NCBI RefSeq assembly: GCF_000155615.1
Contig: NZ_DS989915.1
Coordinates: 2,890,922 to 2,954,921, forward strand
Reading direction: 5' to 3'
DNA: 64,000 nucleotides
Origin: Alcanivorax sp. DG881
Lineage (GTDB): Bacteria; Pseudomonadota; Gammaproteobacteria; Pseudomonadales; Alcanivoracaceae
The position numbers and the translations under genes were made by a program. This document shows, piece by piece, positions 29,043 through 40,591 of this stretch. Each line of letters starts with the position of its first letter. Position 1 is the first letter of the stretch. The notes under the pieces are model-generated. The model saw only the letters and a list, made by a program, of their open reading frames with translations, was not told the origin of the DNA and did no database searches.

Positions 29043-32000
29043 ATGCCGAAAAGAAGTGATTTAAAAAGCATCCTCATTATTGGCGCTGGCCCGATTGTGA
29101 TCGGCCAGGCCTGTGAGTTTGACTACTCCGGTGCGCAGGCGTGTAAGGCGCTGCGGGAAGAGGGTTTCCGGGTCATCCTGGTGAACTCCAACCCGGCCAC
29201 CATCATGACCGACCCGGCCATGGCGGATGCGACCTACATCGAGCCGATTACCTGGCAGACCGTGGCCAAGATCATCGAGAAGGAGCGCCCGGACGCGCTG
29301 CTGCCCACCATGGGTGGCCAGACCGCACTAAACTGTGCCCTGGACCTGGATCACAACGGTGTGCTGAAAGAGTTTGGCGTGGAAATGATTGGCGCCACCG
29401 AGGATGCCATCGACAAGGCGGAAGATCGCTCCCGCTTCGACAAGGCCATGAAAGCCATCGGCCTGGAATGTCCGCGTTCCGCCATTGCCCATAACATGGA
29501 AGAAGCCAGCGCGGCCCTGGAAGAGCTGGGTTTTCCCTGCATTATCCGCCCCAGTTTCACCATGGGTGGCTCCGGCGGGGGTGTTGCGTATAACCGGGAA
29601 GAATTCGAGGAAATCTGCCAGCGTGGTCTGGACCTGTCGCCCACCAACGAGCTGTTGATCGACGAGTCCCTGCTGGGCTGGAAAGAGTACGAGATGGAAG
29701 TGGTCCGTGACAAAAAGGACAACTGCATCATCGTCTGTTCCATCGAGAACTTTGACCCCATGGGCGTGCATACCGGTGACTCCATCACCGTGGCGCCGGC
29801 GCAGACGCTCACCGATAAAGAGCTGCAGATCATGCGTGACGCCTCTCTGGCGGTGCTGCGTGAAATTGGCGTGGAAACCGGTGGTTCCAACGTGCAGTTC
29901 GGCATCAACCCGGACAACGGTCGCATGGTAGTGATCGAGATGAACCCGCGGGTGAGTCGTTCCTCTGCGCTGGCCTCCAAGGCCACCGGCTTCCCGATCG
30001 CCAAGGTGGCCGCCAAGCTGGCGGTGGGTTACACCTTGGATGAGTTGCAGAACGAGATCACCGGCGGCAAGACCCCGGCTTCCTTCGAGCCATCCATCGA
30101 TTACGTGGTTACCAAGATTCCGCGCTTCAACTTCGAGAAGTTTGCCGAAGCGGATGCGGTGCTGACCACCCAGATGAAGTCCGTGGGTGAAGTGATGGCC
30201 ATCGGCCGTAACTTCCAGGAATCCGTACAGAAAGCACTGCGTGGTCTGGAAACCGAGTCCATCGGTTTTGATCCCCATGTGGACCCGGCGGCGCCGGATG
30301 CCCGTGAACAGGTGGCGCAGTTGCTGTCCACGCCGGGCCCGGAGCGCATCTGGATCGTTGGCGATGCGTTCCGTGTCGGTATGACCGTGGACGACGTGTT
30401 CAACATCACCAAGATCGATCGCTGGTACCTGGTACAGATCGAAGATCTGATTCGTGCCGAGCAGCAGCTGGCCGACAGCACTTTCAGCGGTCTGACCCGC
30501 GACAGCCTGTATGCGCTCAAGCGCAAGGGCTTTTCCGATGCCCGCCTGGCGCAGTTGCTGGGGGTGAAGGAAGCGGACGTACGTGGCAAGCGTGAAGAGC
30601 TGGGTGTGCTGCCGATCTACAAGCGGGTGGATACCTGTGCGGCGGAATTCGCCACGGATACGGCCTACATGTACTCCAGCTACGATGAAGAGTGTGAGGC
30701 CAATCCCACCGACCGTGACAAGATCATGGTCATCGGTGGTGGCCCCAACCGGATCGGTCAGGGTATCGAGTTCGATTACTGCTGTGTGCACGCGGCGTTT
30801 GCCATGAAGGACGACGGTTACGAAGCCATCATGGTCAACTGTAACCCGGAAACCGTGTCCACCGATTACGATACCTCCGATCGCCTGTACTTCGAGCCGA
30901 TTACGCTGGAAGACGTGCTGGCCATCGTGGCGAAAGAAAAACCCAAGGGTGTGATCGTCCAGTACGGCGGGCAGACTCCGTTGAAGTTGGCCCGTGCCCT
31001 GCAGGCTGCCGGCGTGCCCATTATTGGCACCCCGCCGGATGCCATCGATGAAGCGGAAGATCGCGAACGCTTCCAGCAGATGGTCAACAAGCTTGGCCTG
31101 AAGCAGCCACCCAACCGCACCGCCCGTTCCATGGAAGACGGTGTGCGTCTGGCGGAAGAAATCGGTTATCCGCTGGTGGTGCGTCCTTCCTATGTGTTGG
31201 GTGGTCGCGCCATGGAAATCGTGTACAGCGAAGCGGAACTGCGTAATTACATGATGAATGCGGTATCGGTTTCTAACGATTCCCCGGTGCTGCTGGATCG
31301 CTTCCTGGACGATGCCATCGAAGTGGATGTGGATGCGGTCTGTGACGGTACCGATGTGGTTATCGGTGGCATCATGCAGCACATCGAACAGGCCGGCGTG
31401 CACTCCGGTGACTCTGCCTGCTCCCTGCCGCCGTACTCGCTGGATGACGATGTCCAGGACGTGATGCGTCAGCAGGCTGCCGATATGGCGCTGGAGCTGG
31501 GTGTGGTCGGTTTGATGAATGTGCAGTTCGCCGTGAAAAGCGGTGAGGTGTATGTGCTGGAAGTGAATCCGCGCGCCTCCCGGACAGTGCCGTATGTGTC
31601 CAAGTGCATTGGCGTGTCCTTGGCGAAAGTGGCTGCCCGTTGTATGGCTGGCACCAGCCTCAAGGAACAAGGCTTCACCAAAGAGGTCAAACCGCAGCAC
31701 TATTTCGTGAAAGAAGCGGTGTTCCCGTTCGCCAAGTTCCCGAAAGTCGATCCGATCCTGGGCCCGGAAATGAAGTCTACCGGGGAAGTCATGGGTGTCG
31801 GTGCGACCTTCGCGGAAGCCTTTGGCAAGGCGTCGCTGGGCGCTGGAGAAAAGTTGCCGGAAACCGGCACAGCCTTTATTTCCGTGCGCGAAGTGGACAA
31901 GCCGGCGTCTGTGGAAGTGGCTCGCATGTTGATCGAGCGCGGCTTCAGCCTGGTTGCCACCAAAGGCACCGCCAAGGTGCTGGGTGAGGCTGGTCTTGAG

Positions 32001-32261
32001 GTGAAGGTGGTGAACAAGGTGCTGGAAGGGCGTCCGCATATTGTGGACATGATCAAGAACGACCAGATCGCCCTGATCGTGAACACCACTGAAGGCAAGC
32101 AGGCGACCCGTGATTCGTTCGCGATTCGTCGCTCGGCGCTGCAGCACAAGGTGTTCTACACCACTACCATCGCGGCCGCCCATGCGGTGTGTCAGGCGCT
32201 GGGGATCAGTGGTGAGCCCACGGTTCGTCGCTTGCAGGACCTGCACGCAGAAATGAAATAA
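29043..32261 (+). CDS. carB: Carbamoyl-phosphate synthase large subunit
   Basis: A 1072-residue enzyme, one residue from the E. coli length. Two homologous ATP-grasp halves are visible, starting [15 protein letters not shown] and [14 protein letters not shown] (about residue 558), with the C-terminal MGS-like allosteric domain from about 935. It makes carbamoyl phosphate from bicarbonate, ammonia and two ATP. The ATG at 29043 gives the family start MPKRSDLKS; the GTG at 29037 adds two residues. It forms an operon with carA. Confidence 0.98.
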   Translation: MPKRSDLKSILIIGAGPIVIGQACEFDYSGAQACKALREEGFRVILVNSNPATIMTDPAMADATYIEPITWQTVAKIIEKERPDALLPTMGGQTALNCALDLDHNGVLKEFGVEMIGATEDAIDKAEDRSRFDKAMKAIGLECPRSAIAHNMEEASAALEELGFPCIIRPSFTMGGSGGGVAYNREEFEEICQRGLDLSPTNELLIDESLLGWKEYEMEVVRDKKDNCIIVCSIENFDPMGVHTGDSITVAPAQTLTDKELQIMRDASLAVLREIGVETGGSNVQFGINPDNGRMVVIEMNPRVSRSSALASKATGFPIAKVAAKLAVGYTLDELQNEITGGKTPASFEPSIDYVVTKIPRFNFEKFAEADAVLTTQMKSVGEVMAIGRNFQESVQKALRGLETESIGFDPHVDPAAPDAREQVAQLLSTPGPERIWIVGDAFRVGMTVDDVFNITKIDRWYLVQIEDLIRAEQQLADSTFSGLTRDSLYALKRKGFSDARLAQLLGVKEADVRGKREELGVLPIYKRVDTCAAEFATDTAYMYSSYDEECEANPTDRDKIMVIGGGPNRIGQGIEFDYCCVHAAFAMKDDGYEAIMVNCNPETVSTDYDTSDRLYFEPITLEDVLAIVAKEKPKGVIVQYGGQTPLKLARALQAAGVPIIGTPPDAIDEAEDRERFQQMVNKLGLKQPPNRTARSMEDGVRLAEEIGYPLVVRPSYVLGGRAMEIVYSEAELRNYMMNAVSVSNDSPVLLDRFLDDAIEVDVDAVCDGTDVVIGGIMQHIEQAGVHSGDSACSLPPYSLDDDVQDVMRQQAADMALELGVVGLMNVQFAVKSGEVYVLEVNPRASRTVPYVSKCIGVSLAKVAARCMAGTSLKEQGFTKEVKPQHYFVKEAVFPFAKFPKVDPILGPEMKSTGEVMGVGATFAEAFGKASLGAGEKLPETGTAFISVREVDKPASVEVARMLIERGFSLVATKGTAKVLGEAGLEVKVVNKVLEGRPHIVDMIKNDQIALIVNTTEGKQATRDSFAIRRSALQHKVFYTTTIAAAHAVCQALGISGEPTVRRLQDLHAEMK

Positions 32262-32353
32262 ATCGTCGTCGGGAGCGCTCGGAGCAGAGTGCTCCGGGCG
32301 GTTCCGTTAACAGCGCCTGTTATTTGCGCCTGTTAAAAGATACGAGGATAACT

Positions 32354-32830
32354 ATGCAACGTGTACCGATGACCGCCAAGGGCGCCAAAGCCCTGCGCGA
32401 GGAACTGGAAAAACTGAAAAAAGAAGATCGCCCGCGTATTTCTGCTGCGATTGCAGAGGCCCGTGAGCACGGTGACTTGAAAGAAAATGCCGAGTATCAC
32501 GCTGCCCGCGAACAGCAGGGGTTTTGTGAAGGCCGCATTGGGGATATCGAAGGCAAGCTTTCCAATGCGCAGATCATCGATATTCAGACTATCGAAAATA
32601 CCGGCAAGGTGATTTTCGGTGTGACCGTGACCATCATTGATGTGGATACGGACGAAACCAAGGTCTACCAGATCGTGGGTGACGACGAAGCCAACATCAA
32701 GGAAGGCAAGCTGAGTGTGAACTCACCGATTGCCCGCGGTTTGATTGGCCGTGAAGAAGGCGATGTGGTGCAGATCGATACTCCCGGTGGTACCCGTGAG
32801 TACGAAGTCGATCAGGTGGAGCACATCTAG
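32354..32830 (+). CDS. greA: Transcription elongation factor GreA
   Basis: A 158-residue protein with the N-terminal coiled coil ([14 protein letters not shown]), the acidic tip [11 protein letters not shown] that enters the RNA polymerase channel, and the C-terminal FKBP-like domain ending in [16 protein letters not shown]. GreA stimulates transcript cleavage in backtracked polymerase. ATG 32354 is chosen for family fit and the GAGGATA site upstream. It follows carB, as in pseudomonads. Confidence 0.97.
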   Translation: MQRVPMTAKGAKALREELEKLKKEDRPRISAAIAEAREHGDLKENAEYHAAREQQGFCEGRIGDIEGKLSNAQIIDIQTIENTGKVIFGVTVTIIDVDTDETKVYQIVGDDEANIKEGKLSVNSPIARGLIGREEGDVVQIDTPGGTREYEVDQVEHI

Positions 32831-32834
32831 GCGC

Positions 32835-32938
32835 TTGATGCCCGATGCATGACGCCAGACGACAATAAAAAGGCGGCGTGATAACACGCCGCCTTTTTTG
32901 CTTTTAGCATCCTGCGTCGGGCCTTGGGCGTCAGGCAT
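32835..32938. repeat. Inverted heptad arrays around the greA/yhbY terminator
   Basis: Left TTGATGC, CCGATGC, ATGACGC, CAGACGA (from 32835); right GCATCCT, GCGTCGG, GCCTTGG, GCGTCAG (from 32907). The right arm runs into the yhbY stop codon. A normal terminator sits between the arms. Confidence 0.7.
32866..32899. terminator. Bidirectional terminator between greA and yhbY
   Basis: AAAAAGGCGGCGTG, ATAA, CACGCCGCCTTTTTT: a perfect stem with T runs on both strands, between convergent genes. Confidence 0.95.
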
Positions 32939-33245
32939 TCTGATAACGCAGGATATTCGACAGTTTGGCGCTGGGCTTTTGGGCCGGGCGGTAGAGCAGG
33001 GCGATGTTGCCGATGCGCTGGATCAGCTCGGCGCTGCCTTTCTCGGTCAAGGCTTGCACAATGGCGGCGCGGTCGTCGCGGGTTTCTGCGTTGACCTTCA
33101 CCTTGATCAACTCGTGATCTTCCAGGCGCAGGTTGAGCTCTTCCACGAAGTTGTCGCTGAGTCCCTTGTCGCCAAAGATCAGAACGGGTTTCAGGTGGTG
33201 ACCAATACGGCGTAACCGTTTGATGTCCTGGGTAGATAGCGGCAC
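32931..33245 (-). CDS. yhbY: Ribosome assembly RNA-binding protein YhbY (CRS1-YhbY domain)
   Basis: A 104-residue protein with the CRM-domain pattern: LRRIGHHLKPVLIFGDKGLSD, a central HELIKVKVN strand, and ALTEKGSAELIQRIGNIALLYRP. It binds pre-50S particles. It is divergent from rlmE, the usual neighbour. Confidence 0.94.
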   Translation of the reverse strand: MPLSTQDIKRLRRIGHHLKPVLIFGDKGLSDNFVEELNLRLEDHELIKVKVNAETRDDRAAIVQALTEKGSAELIQRIGNIALLYRPAQKPSAKLSNILRYQNA

Positions 33246-33391
33246 GGTGTAGCTCCAGAAAGGGTTGCTGTGCGCGTATTCTACGTATTACCCGGCCGAA
33301 AAGCAGCCGTCATGTGGGTTGGTCATGCGGGTTTGCCAGTGCGCGTTGCCTGCGCACATAGAGAGTACAGAGAATTCAGGAGAGAGGGGCC

Positions 33392-34018
33392 ATGGCGAAG
33401 TCCAGCCGTTCCAAGACCAGCAAGGCCTGGTTAAAAGAACATTTCAACGACCCGTGGGTGGCCAAGGCCCAGGAGCAGGGCTACCGCTCCCGGGCCAGTT
33501 TCAAGCTGCTGGAAATGCATGAAAAGGACCGCTTGTTCCGCCCGGGAATGACGGTGCTGGATCTTGGCGCCGCGCCGGGGGGCTGGAGCCAGGTGGCGGG
33601 CCAGCTGATTGGCGGCAAGGGGACGGTCATTGCCAGTGACATCCTTGCCATGGATGCCCTGCCGGATGTGACCTTCATTGAGGGGGATTTCCGTGAGGAT
33701 GCCATCTACGAGCAAATTCTTGCTTCTCTGGGGGATCGGCGGGCAGACCTTGTAATGTCCGACATGGCCCCCAATATGAGTGGTAATAGCGCGGTGGATC
33801 AGCCGCGGGCCATGTATCTGGCAGAGTTGGCGCTGGATATGGCTGAGCGGGTGCTGGAACCGGATGGCCTGTTTCTGGTCAAGGTATTCCAGGGTGAGGG
33901 GTTTGAAGACTACCGCAAGGCGCTGCAAAGCCGTTTCAAACGCGTGGTCAGCCGCAAGCCGGCGGCAAGCCGGGCTCGCTCCACAGAGGTCTATCAGTTG
34001 GGTTTTGGCCTGAAATAG
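33392..34018 (+). CDS. rlmE: 23S rRNA (uridine-2552-2'-O) methyltransferase
   Basis: A 208-residue FtsJ/RrmJ enzyme. [25 protein letters not shown] carries the first catalytic lysine, [12 protein letters not shown] the SAM site, SDMAPNMSG the catalytic aspartate, and VKVFQGEG the second lysine. It methylates the A-loop of 23S rRNA late in 50S assembly. GAGAGGGGCC precedes the ATG. ftsH follows, as in most gammaproteobacteria. Confidence 0.97.
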   Translation: MAKSSRSKTSKAWLKEHFNDPWVAKAQEQGYRSRASFKLLEMHEKDRLFRPGMTVLDLGAAPGGWSQVAGQLIGGKGTVIASDILAMDALPDVTFIEGDFREDAIYEQILASLGDRRADLVMSDMAPNMSGNSAVDQPRAMYLAELALDMAERVLEPDGLFLVKVFQGEGFEDYRKALQSRFKRVVSRKPAASRARSTEVYQLGFGLK

Positions 34019-34142
34019 GCGGTGAAAAGCCGTAAAATGGCTATATTCCTGTCCGAACCGGCATTACGTTGCTTCTGGCAAATGGTGTAAGGTGTAAGTT
34101 CGTTAGTGTGCGCGTGAGCGCCCGGATTAATCGAGGTCTCCC

Positions 34143-36065
34143 TTGAACGACATGACCAAGAATATTGTGCTGTGGCTGGTGATTGCCGGCGTCCTGTACG
34201 TGGTGGCATCCAGTCTCAGTACCCAGCCTGCAACCACCGATGTGCCCTATTCCACCTTTATTTCACGGGTAGAAGACGGCAAGGTGCAGGAAGCGAAAAT
34301 CGGCGAAAGCACGATTACCGGGACCTATTCGGATGGTGGCCAGTTCCGCACGGTGAAACCGCCGACCCTGGACACCAACCTGATGCCCACCCTGATTCAG
34401 AACGACGTCAATGTGGTGGGGCTGGAGCCTCAGCGTCAGGGTTTCCTGACCCAGTTGTTCCTGTCCGTACTACCGATTCTGTTGATTCTGGCCATCTTTA
34501 TTTTCTTTATGCGCCAGATGCAGGGCGGCGGTCGTGGCGGCGGTGGCCCCATGACGTTCGGCAAGTCCAAAGCCAAACTGCTGGGTGAAGACCAGATCAA
34601 GACTACCTTTGCTGATGTAGCAGGGGTGGAAGAAGCCAAGGAAGAAGTGCAGGAGCTGGTTGAGTTTCTGCGTGATCCGGCCAAATTTCAGCGTCTGGGT
34701 GGCAAGATCCCCCGCGGCGTGCTGATGGTCGGTTCGCCCGGTACCGGTAAAACCCTGCTGGCCAAGGCCATTGCGGGTGAGGCCAAGGTGCCGTTCTTCA
34801 GTATTTCCGGTTCTGACTTTGTGGAGATGTTTGTGGGTGTTGGCGCTAGCCGGGTCCGCGACATGTTCGAGCAGGCCAAGAAGCATTCTCCGTGCATCAT
34901 CTTTATTGACGAGATTGATGCGGTGGGTCGCTCCCGTGGTGCCGGTGTCGGTGGCGGTCACGATGAGCGTGAGCAGACACTCAACCAGTTGCTGGTGGAA
35001 ATGGACGGTTTTGATGGCAACGAAGGCATCATCGTCATTGCCGCGACGAACCGTCCGGACGTGCTGGACCCGGCGCTGCTGCGTCCCGGCCGTTTCGACC
35101 GTCAGGTAACCGTGCCGCTGCCGGATATCCGTGGCCGTGAGCATGTACTCAAGGTGCACATGCGCCAGGTGCCGATTTCGGATGATGTGGAGCCTGCGTT
35201 GATTGCGCGGGGCACGCCTGGTTTCTCCGGTGCGGACCTGGCCAATCTGGTCAACGAAGCTGCATTGTTCGCCGCTCGCGCCAACAAGCGCATGGTGTCC
35301 ATGGAAGAGTTCGAGAAAGCCAAGGACAAGATCCTGATGGGCGCCGAGCGTCGCTCCATGGTGATGAGCGAGAAAGAGAAGCTGAATACTGCGTATCACG
35401 AGGCGGGTCACGCCATTGTTGGTCGTTTGGTGCCCGAGCATGACCCAGTCTACAAGGTGAGCATCATTCCGCGCGGTCGTGCGCTGGGTGTGACCATGTA
35501 TTTGCCGGAAGAAGATCGCTATTCCCAGTCCAAGCGCGGCTTGGAATCCTCCATCTGTTCGCTCTACGGTGGCCGTCTGGCCGAGGAAATGACGTTGGGC
35601 TTTGATGGTGTCACCACTGGTGCTTCCAACGATATCGAGCGTGCCACCAAGCTGGCCCGCGCCATGGTCACCAAGTGGGGCCTGAGCGAGAAATTGGGGC
35701 CGCTGGCCTACGAGGAAGAAGAGGGCGAGGTCTTCCTGGGCAAACAGATGTCTCAACGCAAGAGCATGTCCGAGCAGACCGCTGAAGAGATTGACCGTGA
35801 AGTGCGGGCGATCATCGACAGCTGCTATGGCCGTGCCAAGCAGATTCTCGAAGACAATCGCGATAAGCTCGATCTCATGGCGGACGCGTTGATGCAGTAC
35901 GAAACTATCGACGCTAACCAGATCGAGGACATCATGGGCGGCCACAAGCCGCGGCCGCCGAAAGACTGGCGTGACCAGGGCCCGGGTAACGGTGCCGCCG
36001 CCTCTGGCGATGGCGATCAGCCGTCCGGTGACGACCCCATTGGTGGGCCTGCCAACACGCACTGA
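34143..36065 (+). CDS. ftsH: ATP-dependent zinc metalloprotease FtsH
   Basis: A 640-residue membrane-bound AAA+ protease. Two membrane helices flank a periplasmic domain (about 8-26 and 102-122). The Walker A GSPGTGKT is near residue 198, followed by the [15 protein letters not shown] pore loop, and the zinc-binding HEAGH is near 419. It degrades misassembled membrane proteins and short-lived regulators such as sigma-32 and LpxC in E. coli. The TTG at 34143 has GAGG five bases upstream; ATG 34152 is an alternative. Confidence 0.97.
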   Translation: MNDMTKNIVLWLVIAGVLYVVASSLSTQPATTDVPYSTFISRVEDGKVQEAKIGESTITGTYSDGGQFRTVKPPTLDTNLMPTLIQNDVNVVGLEPQRQGFLTQLFLSVLPILLILAIFIFFMRQMQGGGRGGGGPMTFGKSKAKLLGEDQIKTTFADVAGVEEAKEEVQELVEFLRDPAKFQRLGGKIPRGVLMVGSPGTGKTLLAKAIAGEAKVPFFSISGSDFVEMFVGVGASRVRDMFEQAKKHSPCIIFIDEIDAVGRSRGAGVGGGHDEREQTLNQLLVEMDGFDGNEGIIVIAATNRPDVLDPALLRPGRFDRQVTVPLPDIRGREHVLKVHMRQVPISDDVEPALIARGTPGFSGADLANLVNEAALFAARANKRMVSMEEFEKAKDKILMGAERRSMVMSEKEKLNTAYHEAGHAIVGRLVPEHDPVYKVSIIPRGRALGVTMYLPEEDRYSQSKRGLESSICSLYGGRLAEEMTLGFDGVTTGASNDIERATKLARAMVTKWGLSEKLGPLAYEEEEGEVFLGKQMSQRKSMSEQTAEEIDREVRAIIDSCYGRAKQILEDNRDKLDLMADALMQYETIDANQIEDIMGGHKPRPPKDWRDQGPGNGAAASGDGDQPSGDDPIGGPANTH

Positions 36066-36068
36066 TTC

Positions 36069-36935
36069 ATGATGCATCCAACAACGCTTAGCTGTGGGGC
36101 GCGGACACTAAACCTGTCCGCGCCTGTCGTTATGGGGATCCTCAATGTGACCCCCGACTCCTTTTCCGATGGTGGTCGTTACACCGAGCGTGATGCGGCG
36201 CTGCGTCAGGCGGAGCAGATGCTGCGTGACGGCGCCGCGATTCTGGATGTGGGTGGCGAGTCCACTCGCCCGGGCGCGGCGGCCGTGTCCGAGCAGGAAG
36301 AACTGGACCGGGTGGTGCCCATTGTCGAGGCCTTGAGTAATGAGCTCGATGCGCTGGTGTCCGTGGATACCAGTACGGCGGCAGTGATCCGTGACAGCGC
36401 TGAGGCCGGCGCCGGCCTTATCAATGACGTGCGCTCCTTGCGTCGCCCCGGCGCGATGCAGGCAGCCGCCGCCAGTCAGCTCCCGGTTTGCCTGATGCAT
36501 ATGCTGGGCGAGCCCGGCAGCATGCAGGATAATCCCCGCTACGATGATGTGACTGCCGAGGTGGTGGCGTTTCTGCGTGAGCAGGTTGCCGCCTGTGAGC
36601 AGGCGGGGATTCCTCGCGAGCGGTTGTTGGTGGATCCGGGGTTTGGTTTCGCGAAAACCGTGCAGCACAATTTGCAGCTTATGCAGGAAATGGCTGAGTT
36701 GCAGGCGTTGGCGTTGCCGATTTTAATCGGTGTATCGCGTAAATCCCTGTTCGGTAAAGTGCTTGATCGGGATGTCAGTGAACGATTGCCCGGCAGCCTG
36801 GCGGCTGCCGTTATGTGTGTGGAGCGCGGCGCGATGATCGTGCGTGCCCACGATGTCAAAGAAACCGTGGATGTGGTGCGTTTTGCCCATGCGGTTAGGG
36901 AATCACAGAGAGAATCACAAAAGGAGCTGTCATGA
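36069..36935 (+). CDS. folP: Dihydropteroate synthase
   Basis: A 288-residue TIM barrel. [16 protein letters not shown] and [11 protein letters not shown] bind the pterin, LINDVRSLR and DPGFGFAKT are the later signatures. It joins 4-aminobenzoate to the pterin diphosphate made by FolK and is the sulfonamide target. It follows ftsH by three bases and overlaps glmM by four bases (ATGA). Confidence 0.97.
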   Translation: MMHPTTLSCGARTLNLSAPVVMGILNVTPDSFSDGGRYTERDAALRQAEQMLRDGAAILDVGGESTRPGAAAVSEQEELDRVVPIVEALSNELDALVSVDTSTAAVIRDSAEAGAGLINDVRSLRRPGAMQAAAASQLPVCLMHMLGEPGSMQDNPRYDDVTAEVVAFLREQVAACEQAGIPRERLLVDPGFGFAKTVQHNLQLMQEMAELQALALPILIGVSRKSLFGKVLDRDVSERLPGSLAAAVMCVERGAMIVRAHDVKETVDVVRFAHAVRESQRESQKELS

Positions 36936-38266
36936 CGCGCAAATATTTCGGCACTGATGGGGTGCGCGGCACGGTGGGCGAGTTTCCCATTACCCCGGAT
37001 TTTGTGCTCAAGCTGGGCTGGGCCGCGGGCAAGGTGCTGGCCGCGCGGGGCGGCAGCAAGATCTTGATCGGCAAGGACACCCGTATTTCCGGTTATATGT
37101 TCGAATCAGCCCTGGAAGCCGGTATTTCCGCGGCCGGGGTGGATGTGCGCCTGCTGGGGCCGTTGCCCACGCCGGGGATTGCCTATTTGACCCGTACCCT
37201 GTCGGCCCAGGCCGGTATCGTGATTTCTGCCTCCCACAATCCTTATACCGATAACGGCATCAAGTTTTTCGGGGCGGATGGCCGCAAGCTCAATGACGAG
37301 ATCGAACTGGAAATTGAACGTCTTCTGGACGAAGAGATCTCCGTAGTGTCCACGGACCAGATCGGCAAGGTGCGCCGCATTGATGATGCCCGGGGGCGCT
37401 ACATCGAGTTTTGCAAAAGCACAGTGCCGGGGCTGGATCTCAGCGGCATGAAAATTGTGGTGGATACCGCTAATGGCGCCGCTTATCACATCGCCCCGGA
37501 CGTGTTTGAAGAGTTGGGCGCCACCGTGGTGCCCCTGGCCAACCAGCCCGACGGGTTCAATATTAATCGCGATTGCGGCTCCACCCATCCGGAAGCGCTG
37601 CAGCGCAGGGTGCTGGAAGAAAAGGCCGACCTGGGTGTGGCGCTGGACGGCGATGCAGACCGGCTGTTGATGGTGGATCATGCCGGCAAGCTGGTGGATG
37701 GTGACCAGCTGCTGTTCGTGGTGGCCCGTGACCGCAAGGATAATGGTGCGGACATGCCGGGTGTGGTCGGGACGCTTATGTCCAATTTTGGTCTGGAGCT
37801 GGCGCTGGAAGCCGAAGGTATCGAATTCGTGCGTGCCAAAGTGGGCGATCGGTACGTCATGGAGCAGCTGGACAAGCGCGGCTGGAGCATCGGCGGTGAG
37901 TCCTCGGGGCATCTGGTGTGCCTGGATTGCACCTCCACCGGGGATGGCACCGTGTCAGCCCTGCAGGTGTTGGCTGCCCTGTCCCGTCGCAAGCAGGGCC
38001 TGGCCGAGGCGGTGGCCGATGTGGCCATGCTGCCTCAGCAAATGATTAATGTGCGCGGGCCCAACCGGGATGGATTTATGCAGCACCCGGATGTGCAGGC
38101 GGCGATGGCCAGTGTCGAAGAGCGCCTGGCAGGCAACGGCCGTGTGCTCTTGCGGCCTTCCGGCACCGAGCCATTGGTGCGGGTGATGATAGAAGGTAAA
38201 GACGGCGATCAGGTGGCGGCGCTCTGCCGCGAGCTGGCCGATGTGGTTGAAAAAGCCATTGCGTGA
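36932..38266 (+). CDS. glmM: Phosphoglucosamine mutase
   Basis: A 444-residue alpha-D-phosphohexomutase. The start is [10 protein letters not shown], the phosphoserine is in [13 protein letters not shown], the magnesium site is ALDGDADR, and the sugar site is GGESSGH. It converts glucosamine-6-phosphate to the 1-phosphate for UDP-GlcNAc synthesis. Translation is coupled to folP. Confidence 0.97.
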   Translation: MTRKYFGTDGVRGTVGEFPITPDFVLKLGWAAGKVLAARGGSKILIGKDTRISGYMFESALEAGISAAGVDVRLLGPLPTPGIAYLTRTLSAQAGIVISASHNPYTDNGIKFFGADGRKLNDEIELEIERLLDEEISVVSTDQIGKVRRIDDARGRYIEFCKSTVPGLDLSGMKIVVDTANGAAYHIAPDVFEELGATVVPLANQPDGFNINRDCGSTHPEALQRRVLEEKADLGVALDGDADRLLMVDHAGKLVDGDQLLFVVARDRKDNGADMPGVVGTLMSNFGLELALEAEGIEFVRAKVGDRYVMEQLDKRGWSIGGESSGHLVCLDCTSTGDGTVSALQVLAALSRRKQGLAEAVADVAMLPQQMINVRGPNRDGFMQHPDVQAAMASVEERLAGNGRVLLRPSGTEPLVRVMIEGKDGDQVAALCRELADVVEKAIA

Positions 38267-38320
38267 CCGCGGTTGCGGTGCGGCTGATTGGCGCAAGAAA
38301 AGACTTCAAGGAATCCAACA

Positions 38321-39064
38321 ATGAAAAGAACCCCTCTGGTTGCCGGTAACTGGAAGATGAATGGCGGGCAATCTCTGGTGGCGTCCATGGCGACAGCCCT
38401 GGCGGAGTATCAGGGCGTGGCGGACGTGGTCGTCTGCCCGCCGTTTCCCTATCTGGCGTCTGCCCGCGAGCAGCTGCCGGCGGCCATCGGGCTTGGGGCG
38501 CAGAATGTCAGTGATCAGGCGGAGGGTGCCTTCACGGGTGAAGTGGCTGCGTCCATGTTGGCCGAAGCCGGTTGTGGCTATGTGATTATTGGGCATTCCG
38601 AGCGCCGGGCCTTGTATGCGGAAAGCGATGCACAAATTGCCGACAAATTTGCGCAGGTGCAGGCGGCGGGCCTGATTCCCGTCTTGTGTGTGGGAGAAAC
38701 CCTGGCAGAGCGGGAAGCGGGCAACACGGATGCCGTGGTCTGCGGGCAGCTGCAGGCAGTGGTGGATGCCGTGGGCGTCGCGGCGTTTGCCCGGGCAGTG
38801 GTTGCCTATGAGCCAGTCTGGGCCATTGGTACAGGCAAGACAGCCAGCCCGGAACAGGCCCAGGCGGTGCATGCCCGTTTGCGCCAGTCTTTGGCAGAAA
38901 ACGACCCGGATATCGCTCAATCGCTGCGGTTGCTTTACGGCGGCAGCGTAAAGGCGGATAATGCCGCCCTTCTATTTGCCCAGTCAGACATCGATGGGGG
39001 TCTGATCGGTGGGGCATCGTTAACAGCCGACAGCTTTATTGCGATCTGTCAGGCGGCGGAATAA
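38321..39064 (+). CDS. tpiA: Triosephosphate isomerase
   Basis: A 247-residue enzyme with the N-terminal catalytic lysine in GNWKMNG, the catalytic His in IIGHSERR, the catalytic Glu in [14 protein letters not shown] and the phosphate loop YGGSVK. It interconverts glyceraldehyde-3-phosphate and dihydroxyacetone phosphate. ATG 38321 is the family start; an upstream in-frame extension has no similarity. Confidence 0.98.
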   Translation: MKRTPLVAGNWKMNGGQSLVASMATALAEYQGVADVVVCPPFPYLASAREQLPAAIGLGAQNVSDQAEGAFTGEVAASMLAEAGCGYVIIGHSERRALYAESDAQIADKFAQVQAAGLIPVLCVGETLAEREAGNTDAVVCGQLQAVVDAVGVAAFARAVVAYEPVWAIGTGKTASPEQAQAVHARLRQSLAENDPDIAQSLRLLYGGSVKADNAALLFAQSDIDGGLIGGASLTADSFIAICQAAE

Positions 39065-39075
39065 TTAGAGACGTT

Positions 39076-39519
39076 ATGGATATTGTTGTTCATGTAGTGC
39101 ACGTGCTGGCGGCCCTCGGGCTGGTTGGTCTGGTGCTGATTCAGCACGGCAAAGGCGCGGATGCCGGCGCCTCCTTTGGTGGCGGCGGTTCGCAGACGGT
39201 ATTCGGGAGCGCCGGTTCGGCAAACTTCCTGACCCGTGCCACGGCGGTACTGGCGGCGGTCTTCTTCGTCACCAGCCTGGTGCTGGCCTGGATGGCGCGT
39301 CAGGAAGCGGATAGCACTCGCAGTTTCCTGCCGGAGCTGGAGACCGTTGAGCATCAGGATGTTCCTGTCGTTGACGAGCCTCAGTCCGACGTGCCCGCGG
39401 GCATGACGGAAGTGCCTGTGGCGCCAGAAGCCAATGAAGGGCAAAAAGAAGTTTCGGATGTACCTCAAGCTGAGGTAGAATCCCCGGCCCCGGCTGACGT
39501 GCCTCAGCCGGAGCAGTAA
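39076..39519 (+). CDS. secG: Protein translocase subunit SecG with long acidic tail
   Basis: A 147-residue protein. Helix 1 (residues 3-20), the conserved [15 protein letters not shown] loop and [10 protein letters not shown], and helix 2 (about 55-73) are standard SecG. It aids SecYEG preprotein export. The last ~70 residues form an acidic Pro/Val/Glu-rich tail longer than the E. coli protein (110 residues in total). It lies directly before tRNA-Leu, as in E. coli. Confidence 0.95.
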   Translation: MDIVVHVVHVLAALGLVGLVLIQHGKGADAGASFGGGGSQTVFGSAGSANFLTRATAVLAAVFFVTSLVLAWMARQEADSTRSFLPELETVEHQDVPVVDEPQSDVPAGMTEVPVAPEANEGQKEVSDVPQAEVESPAPADVPQPEQ

Positions 39520-39533
39520 GTTAAGCGTTCTTT

Positions 39534-39619
39534 GCCGAAGTGGTGGAATTGGTAGACACGCTATCTTGAGGGGGTAGTGAGCTTCGCTCGTGCCGGTTCA
39601 AGTCCGGCCTTCGGCACCA
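39534..39619 (+). tRNA. tRNA-Leu (anticodon GAG)
   Basis: An 86-base tRNA from GCCGAAG to the encoded CCA; GCCGAAG pairs with CTTCGGC. The anticodon loop TTGAGGG sits on a CTATC/GGTAG stem and gives GAG. A long variable arm (TGAGCTTCGCTCG) and GGTTCAAGTCC T-arm fit a class II leucine tRNA. Confidence 0.96.
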
Positions 39620-39715
39620 ATTAGGGAACGTTTTGCTGGTGAGTGTTGTCAGTGAAACGTGTGAGAAAGATCGGCGAATTGGCCGCTTTTTTTCAGGATC
39701 AGCCTTTGCGCTGGT

Positions 39716-39747
39716 CAGCATCAGGTTCTGTGGCTTTTCCTGATGCT
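39716..39747 (+). terminator. Hairpin downstream of tRNA-Leu
   Basis: GCATCAGG and CCTGATGC enclose a 13-base loop. No good T run follows, so it may be a processing or attenuation structure. A weaker GGC/GCC hairpin with seven T lies just upstream (39671-39691). Confidence 0.4.
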
Positions 39748-39784
39748 AAGGCTTCGAAAAATAAATACTTTTTTCGATAATGCC

Positions 39785-39813
39785 TTGACAGAGTGAGCGC
39801 CTCTAAGTACTAT
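39785..39813 (+). promoter_or_regulatory. Sigma-70 promoter of the initiator tRNA-rimP-nusA operon
   Basis: A consensus TTGACA, a 17-base spacer and TACTAT, one of the best promoters in the window. The tRNA begins 17 bases downstream; a GCGCTC-rich discriminator suggests stringent control. Confidence 0.88.
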
Positions 39814-39829
39814 TTGCGCTCGATTTTGA

Positions 39830-39906
<77 letters not shown>

Positions 39907-39946
39907 CTTAGATGAACCAGAAAAACATCTCTGGTTCAAAGCGGAC

Positions 39947-39974
39947 AAAAAGCCCCTCTAGCAGGGGCTTTTTG
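39947..39974 (+). terminator. Terminator after the initiator tRNA
   Basis: AAAAAGCCCCT, CTAGC, AGGGGCTTTTT: a strong symmetric hairpin. A second hairpin (GAACCAG/CTGGTTC, 39914) precedes it. Some read-through or another promoter must feed rimP. Confidence 0.9.
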
Positions 39975-40095
39975 TTATCCGCAAACCGACCCGGTTAGTG
40001 GGAATGGGCGGTGGATACACGGTCGTTGTGCGGCAAAGCTGCAATCGCTGTGACATCCTCGGGCCCATTTTTTGTTTGTACCGTCGGAAAGTTTT

Positions 40096-40551
40096 ATGTC
40101 AAAACGCACGGAACAATTAACGGAGCTGCTGGCTCCGGTAGTGGAAGATCTGGGCTTCGTGCTCTGGGGTGTTGAATACATCCAGGGGCGCGGGGCTGTT
40201 TTGCGTGTGTTTATTGACCATGCAGACGGTATCTCGGTAGATAATTGCGCGGCCGTGAGTCACGAAGTCAGCGGCGTGCTGGATGTGGAAGATCCGATTT
40301 CCGGTGAATATAACCTTGAGGTGTCTTCACCGGGCATGGATCGGCCCATGTTCGAAATTGCGCAGTATGTCGATTACATCGGTGAAGATGTCCAGCTCAA
40401 GCTGCTGGCGCCGGTAAGCGGCAAGCGCAAAATGACGGCGGCCATTGTGGCCGTGGATGGCGATACGCTGGTGGTTGAGCTGGATGGCGAAACCTTGCGT
40501 GTTCCTTACAGTCAGGTAGATCGTGCCCGGTTGCAGCCTCGCTTCGACTGA
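40096..40551 (+). CDS. rimP: Ribosome maturation factor RimP
   Basis: A 151-residue protein. The N-terminal domain has [18 protein letters not shown] and [26 protein letters not shown] marks the joint to the C-terminal Sm-like domain. It is needed for 30S assembly. ATG 40096 (MSKRTEQ) is chosen; the ribosome site is weak. It is the first protein gene of the nusA-infB operon. Confidence 0.95.
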   Translation: MSKRTEQLTELLAPVVEDLGFVLWGVEYIQGRGAVLRVFIDHADGISVDNCAAVSHEVSGVLDVEDPISGEYNLEVSSPGMDRPMFEIAQYVDYIGEDVQLKLLAPVSGKRKMTAAIVAVDGDTLVVELDGETLRVPYSQVDRARLQPRFD

Positions 40552-40591
40552 GCACGCCCTGAAGAACTTTAGTCTTTGTAAAGGCCTGGCC

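Noticed and set aside
29328-32246. 972-codon open frame antisense to carB
   Set aside because: It mirrors the carB codon pattern in a high-GC gene, has no ribosome site or family similarity, and carB is certain.
34470-36077. 535-codon open frame antisense to ftsH
   Set aside because: Shadow frame; ftsH motifs are on the plus strand.
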